DNA of 64,000 nucleotides, from contig JACKDL010000014.1 in assembly GCA_020633555.1 (NCBI GenBank), positions 62,001 through 126,000 on the forward strand, given 5' to 3'. Positions 61,483-64,000 of the stretch are shown piece by piece. The first letter of the stretch is position 1; each line of letters starts with the position of its first letter. The stretch is from Myxococcales bacterium (GTDB lineage: Bacteria > Myxococcota_A > Bradymonadia > UBA7976 > UBA1532). A model generated the notes under the pieces. The model saw only the letters and a list, made by a program, of their open reading frames with translations. It ran no database searches and had not been told where the DNA came from. The position numbers and the translations under genes were made by a program.

Positions 61483-62703
61483 TCACCCCCGGGCGCCCGC
61501 GGCCCGCTCGGGCGGCGCCCCCAGCGAGACGGGGTTGGGCCGCTGGAGCACCCACTCCACCGCAGCCGCCCACCGCCGGTAGGCGACCGGACCGGTGACG
61601 CGCGCCCCCTCGGCGGCGTGCTGGGCCACCGCGTCGGCCAGCGCCGAGGCCGTCTCGGGGCACTGCAGCCACAGATCCGCCTCGTCGTAGACCGCGTGGG
61701 ACAGCGTGGTGAAGTTCGAGGATCCGAGCTGGGCCACCTGCCGGTCGAAGACCATCAGCTTCGTGTGGACCATCCGTGGGTGGAGGCTGATGTGCAGGTG
61801 GGGCGGCGCCCCCGTCCGCCGGCGGAGCTGGTCGATGAAGCGGTGGTTCAGATCATGGACGATGTTGGCCCGCGCCGCGGTCACCAGGGTCACCTCGACC
61901 CCCCGCGCCACGCACCGCACCAGGGCGTCCAGGATCCGCCCGTCGCCGAAGTAGGCCATCTCGATGTGCACGCTCTCGCGGGCCGCCTCGAGGGCCGCCA
62001 GCCGCTGCCGGAACACATTGAACTGGCGAGCCTGACCCGGCGGCGTGGTGTTGACCAGGAAGTCCACCGGCCCCTGGATGGGCCCGCCCCGGCCGGCCCG
62101 GCGCGCCCGGTAGCGCTCCACGTACCGTGCCCCGTCCAGCCGGACCATGAAGTCCAGCCACTCATGGCGGAAGTGGTCGCCCACGTTCACGCCCCCCATC
62201 AGCAGCCGCTCGTCATCGAAGATGAAGACCTTCGAGTGGTCGTGGCGGCGGGCCCCGTGGCGCAGCGCCACCTGCGGGTGGCTCGCGAGCCGCTCCGCCA
62301 GCGCGTTGGGCTCCTGCCGCCGGGTGGGGCCGCGGCGATAGGCCCACGACAGCGCCTCCACGCGGGCGCGCTCGCCCAGGGTCAGGCGCTTGTTGAAGAA
62401 GCTGTGTTTGTTGGGATCGATGTGCTCGTAGATGGCGCCGATGCGGTCCTTCTCGATGTGCAGCGACACCCCGCGCTCCGCGGCCGCCAGCGCATGCTCG
62501 GCGAGCTGGTTGCCGGTGTCGTCGTCGTGCCAGATGAACACCGTGATCTCGGCCCGCGCCCGGCACCGGTCGAGCTCGCCCGTCATGGTCTGGAAGGCGG
62601 CCTCACCCGAGCTGAGGACGGTAAGGCCGGGCACCGGCGACGGGATGGTCCCCGGCGCCTGCGTGGGGGCGCGTACGGCGCCGAGGGGGTTCAGGCGGGT
62701 CAT
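61483..62703 (-). CDS. Phospholipase D/cardiolipin synthase-like protein
   Basis: 406 residues. Two HKD motifs: HDHSKVFIFDD (first) and MVHTKLMVFD (second), each followed by GGVN or GSSN as in bacterial cardiolipin synthases. No N-terminal membrane helices. The N-terminal half has an extra charged loop (DPNKHSFFNKRL). It is convergent with the phosphatidyltransferase gene. Cardiolipin formation or lipid transphosphatidylation is likely. ATG 62703 follows GGAGG. Confidence 0.92.
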   Translation of the reverse strand: MTRLNPLGAVRAPTQAPGTIPSPVPGLTVLSSGEAAFQTMTGELDRCRARAEITVFIWHDDDTGNQLAEHALAAAERGVSLHIEKDRIGAIYEHIDPNKHSFFNKRLTLGERARVEALSWAYRRGPTRRQEPNALAERLASHPQVALRHGARRHDHSKVFIFDDERLLMGGVNVGDHFRHEWLDFMVRLDGARYVERYRARRAGRGGPIQGPVDFLVNTTPPGQARQFNVFRQRLAALEAARESVHIEMAYFGDGRILDALVRCVARGVEVTLVTAARANIVHDLNHRFIDQLRRRTGAPPHLHISLHPRMVHTKLMVFDRQVAQLGSSNFTTLSHAVYDEADLWLQCPETASALADAVAQHAAEGARVTGPVAYRRWAAAVEWVLQRPNPVSLGAPPERAAGARG

Positions 62704-62931
62704 GGCGGATCCTCCGTCGGGTGACTGGCCCCCCCTTGAAGCAAGACGCCGGCCAGCCGCGCCGCGCAGGGCCGACGCCCGCAGAACCCCGCGGCGGCGC
62801 CGCCCGAGCGCCGAACTTTTCATCCATCGTTTGGGGTACCGGTGCTCCGACGTCGGTCGTGGCCGAGGTGGCGTGGCAAGCCCTCTTGATCCCACAACGG
62901 GAACAACATAGCGTGATTAGCGGAGGTCGCT

Positions 62932-63228
62932 GTGCGCGTGATTGCCCGCCGGACGTTGCGCGAGTTCTGGGAAGCCGGTCATGGCGACGCCGAGGAACCC
63001 CTGCGCGCGTGGTTCGCTGAAGCCCAGGCGGCCGAGTGGACCACGATGGCCGACATCAAGGCGCGCTACGCGCACGCCAGCATCGTCGACAGCGAGCGGG
63101 TGGTGTTCAACATCGGCGGCAACAAGTACCGCCTGGTGGTGAAGCTCTGGTTTCCCACCCGCGCGGTCTGGATCAAGTTCATCGGGACCCACGCCGAGTA
63201 CGACCGGCTGGACGTCTCGTCGCTTTGA
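62932..63228 (+). CDS. higB: HigB-type mRNA interferase toxin
   Basis: 98 residues of the HigB_2/RelE type: MADIKARY near the middle, VFNIGGNKYRLVVKLWF, then IKFIGTHAEYDRL at the end. Ribosome-dependent mRNA cleavage is the family activity. GTG 62932 follows GGAGG. The toxin gene precedes the antitoxin gene, the hig order, by 14 bases. The upstream gap of 228 bases has lower GC patches (CATAGCGTGATTAGCG) that could hold the promoter. Confidence 0.93.
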   Translation: MRVIARRTLREFWEAGHGDAEEPLRAWFAEAQAAEWTTMADIKARYAHASIVDSERVVFNIGGNKYRLVVKLWFPTRAVWIKFIGTHAEYDRLDVSSL

Positions 63229-63242
63229 GGGCGGAGGGACCC

Positions 63243-63614
63243 ATGCAGATTCGACCCATCCGGAACGACGCCGACCACGCCCTGGCGATCGAGCTCGTGG
63301 AAGACCTGTGGGGGGCCGAGGCTGGCACCCGCCAGGCCGAGGCCCTGGAGGTCTTGCTGACCCTCATCGACGACTACGAGGCCCGCCACCACGCCATTGG
63401 CCCGCCCGACCCCATCGCTGCCATCGAGTTCCGCATGGAACAGCAGGGCCTGACCCGCAAGGACCTGGAGCCCCTGATCGGCGGCCGCGGCCGAGTGTCC
63501 GAGGTGCTGAACCGCAAGCGCCCGCTCACGCTGGCGATGATCCGGCGGCTGCACCGCGAGCTGGGCATCCCCGCCGAGGTGTTGTTGCACGAGGGCTCGG
63601 AGACAGCGGCGTAG
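63243..63614 (+). CDS. higA: HigA-type antitoxin
   Basis: 123 residues. N-terminal acidic region, then a Cro/C1-type helix-turn-helix (AIEFRMEQQGLTRKDLEPLIGGRGRVSEVLNRKR falls in this region). It neutralises HigB and represses the operon. ATG follows GGAGG; 14 bases after the toxin gene. Confidence 0.93.
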   Translation: MQIRPIRNDADHALAIELVEDLWGAEAGTRQAEALEVLLTLIDDYEARHHAIGPPDPIAAIEFRMEQQGLTRKDLEPLIGGRGRVSEVLNRKRPLTLAMIRRLHRELGIPAEVLLHEGSETAA

Positions 63615-63730
63615 GCCCGGCGAGACTGAACGCCCAGCGGGCGAAGTGTCCGCCGCCCGAGACGCCGAATGCTCAGGCGGCCGAAGCCTCCAGTCGACTC
63701 GCAGCCCACCGCGCGTGAGGGCGACCCGGG

Positions 63731-64000
63731 CTACTCCGGCGGCGTCAGCCAGCGGGCCAGCCGGAAGCCGCTGTGGGGGGTGCTGGTGGCGCCCACGTTC
63801 CCCACCCGCATGACCGTCGGCGGAGTGTCGACGTCGCCCCCTTTCACCTGGCGATCCCCGTCGTAGTCGTAGACGTACGGATCCACCTCGCCGTCTGGGA
63901 TGTCGGGCCACGGTCGATCCGTGTCCGCCACCAGCTCGCTCACGTTGCCCAGCACGTCGTAGAGCCCGAACGCGTTGGGCTGCAACTGCGCCACGGGCTG
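63731..64000 (-). CDS. Formylglycine-generating-enzyme-like (SUMF1) protein, 3' part
   Basis: The frame continues beyond base 64000. The last 90 residues carry the SUMF1/FGE-sulfatase core: PNAFGLYDVLGNVSELV, then KGGDVDT and a terminal TPHSGFRLAR. Trp usual in the NVWEWV block is replaced by Ser and Leu, which is common in non-enzymatic family members. It may be part of a kinase or other signalling protein, as often in myxobacteria. Confidence 0.85.
   Translation of the reverse strand, partial: QPVAQLQPNAFGLYDVLGNVSELVADTDRPWPDIPDGEVDPYVYDYDGDRQVKGGDVDTPPTVMRVGNVGATSTPHSGFRLARWLTPPE

Overview
The window is very GC-rich and is packed with predicted secreted lipoproteins, Hanks-type Ser/Thr kinases, MopE-like and FG-GAP calcium-type repeats, and Asp/Pro/Ala linkers of the DAGPPD type. 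This style fits a myxobacterium-like member of the Myxococcota (former Deltaproteobacteria), possibly the Polyangia/Sandaracinus side. That placement is inferred from gene style only; no rRNA or tRNA gene was seen. About 58 protein genes are supported. No stretch longer than 300 bases lacks a gene; the longest gaps are roughly 59116-59356, 62704-62931 and 19653-19857.

Layout. 1-1175: end of a peptide-type ABC importer (two permeases). 1195-10035: site-2 protease with CBS domains, Cys-rich exported peptide, HEAT protein, cNMP-binding Ser/Thr kinase, Lys/Gly repeat protein, an acyltransferase fused to a cNMP domain followed by a membrane kinase, and LspA. 10155-26701: exported lipoproteins and cell-envelope proteins around a phosphohexomutase, a putative 2OG oxygenase, a lipase maturation factor, a clan CD-like peptidase with a PPC domain, a GspC-like PDZ protein and a caspase fold joined to a beta-barrel-like domain. 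26769-28924: a cyclic 2,3-diphosphoglycerate synthetase homologue with an unknown partner. 29078-31408: a multihaem lipoprotein with Notch-type repeats. 31413-37830: a complete tripartite ABC exporter operon (TolC-like, HlyD-like, two ATPases, two ABC-2 permeases). 37993-38798: a small protein plus nucleotidyltransferase pair. 38829-42824: a sensor kinase, an NtrC-type regulator and a lipoprotein hydrolase. 42831-45600: a nitric-oxide response locus (cytochrome c, di-iron Fe-S repair protein, NorR) with a readable sigma-54 promoter and NorR sites. 45720-52498: a kinase/FG-GAP/PEGA operon and an ECF sigma plus kinase pair. 52526-56169: Uma2 nuclease, PafA-type phosphatase, atypical kinase. 56319-58121: acetate kinase fused to a PduL phosphotransacylase. 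58139-62703: lipid head-group genes (two CDP-alcohol phosphatidyltransferases, a phospholipase D). 62932-63614: HigBA toxin-antitoxin. 63731-64000: end of a formylglycine-generating-enzyme-like gene.

Coupling. Many same-strand neighbours share one base (TGATG) or four bases (ATGA/GTGA), so polycistronic and probably translationally coupled units are common. Five Ser/Thr kinases, two proteins with cNMP-binding domains, one histidine kinase, two sigma-54 activators and one ECF sigma factor make this a signalling-rich segment. The best resolved regulatory circuit is the NorR/sigma-54/Fe-S-repair unit at 43241-45600.
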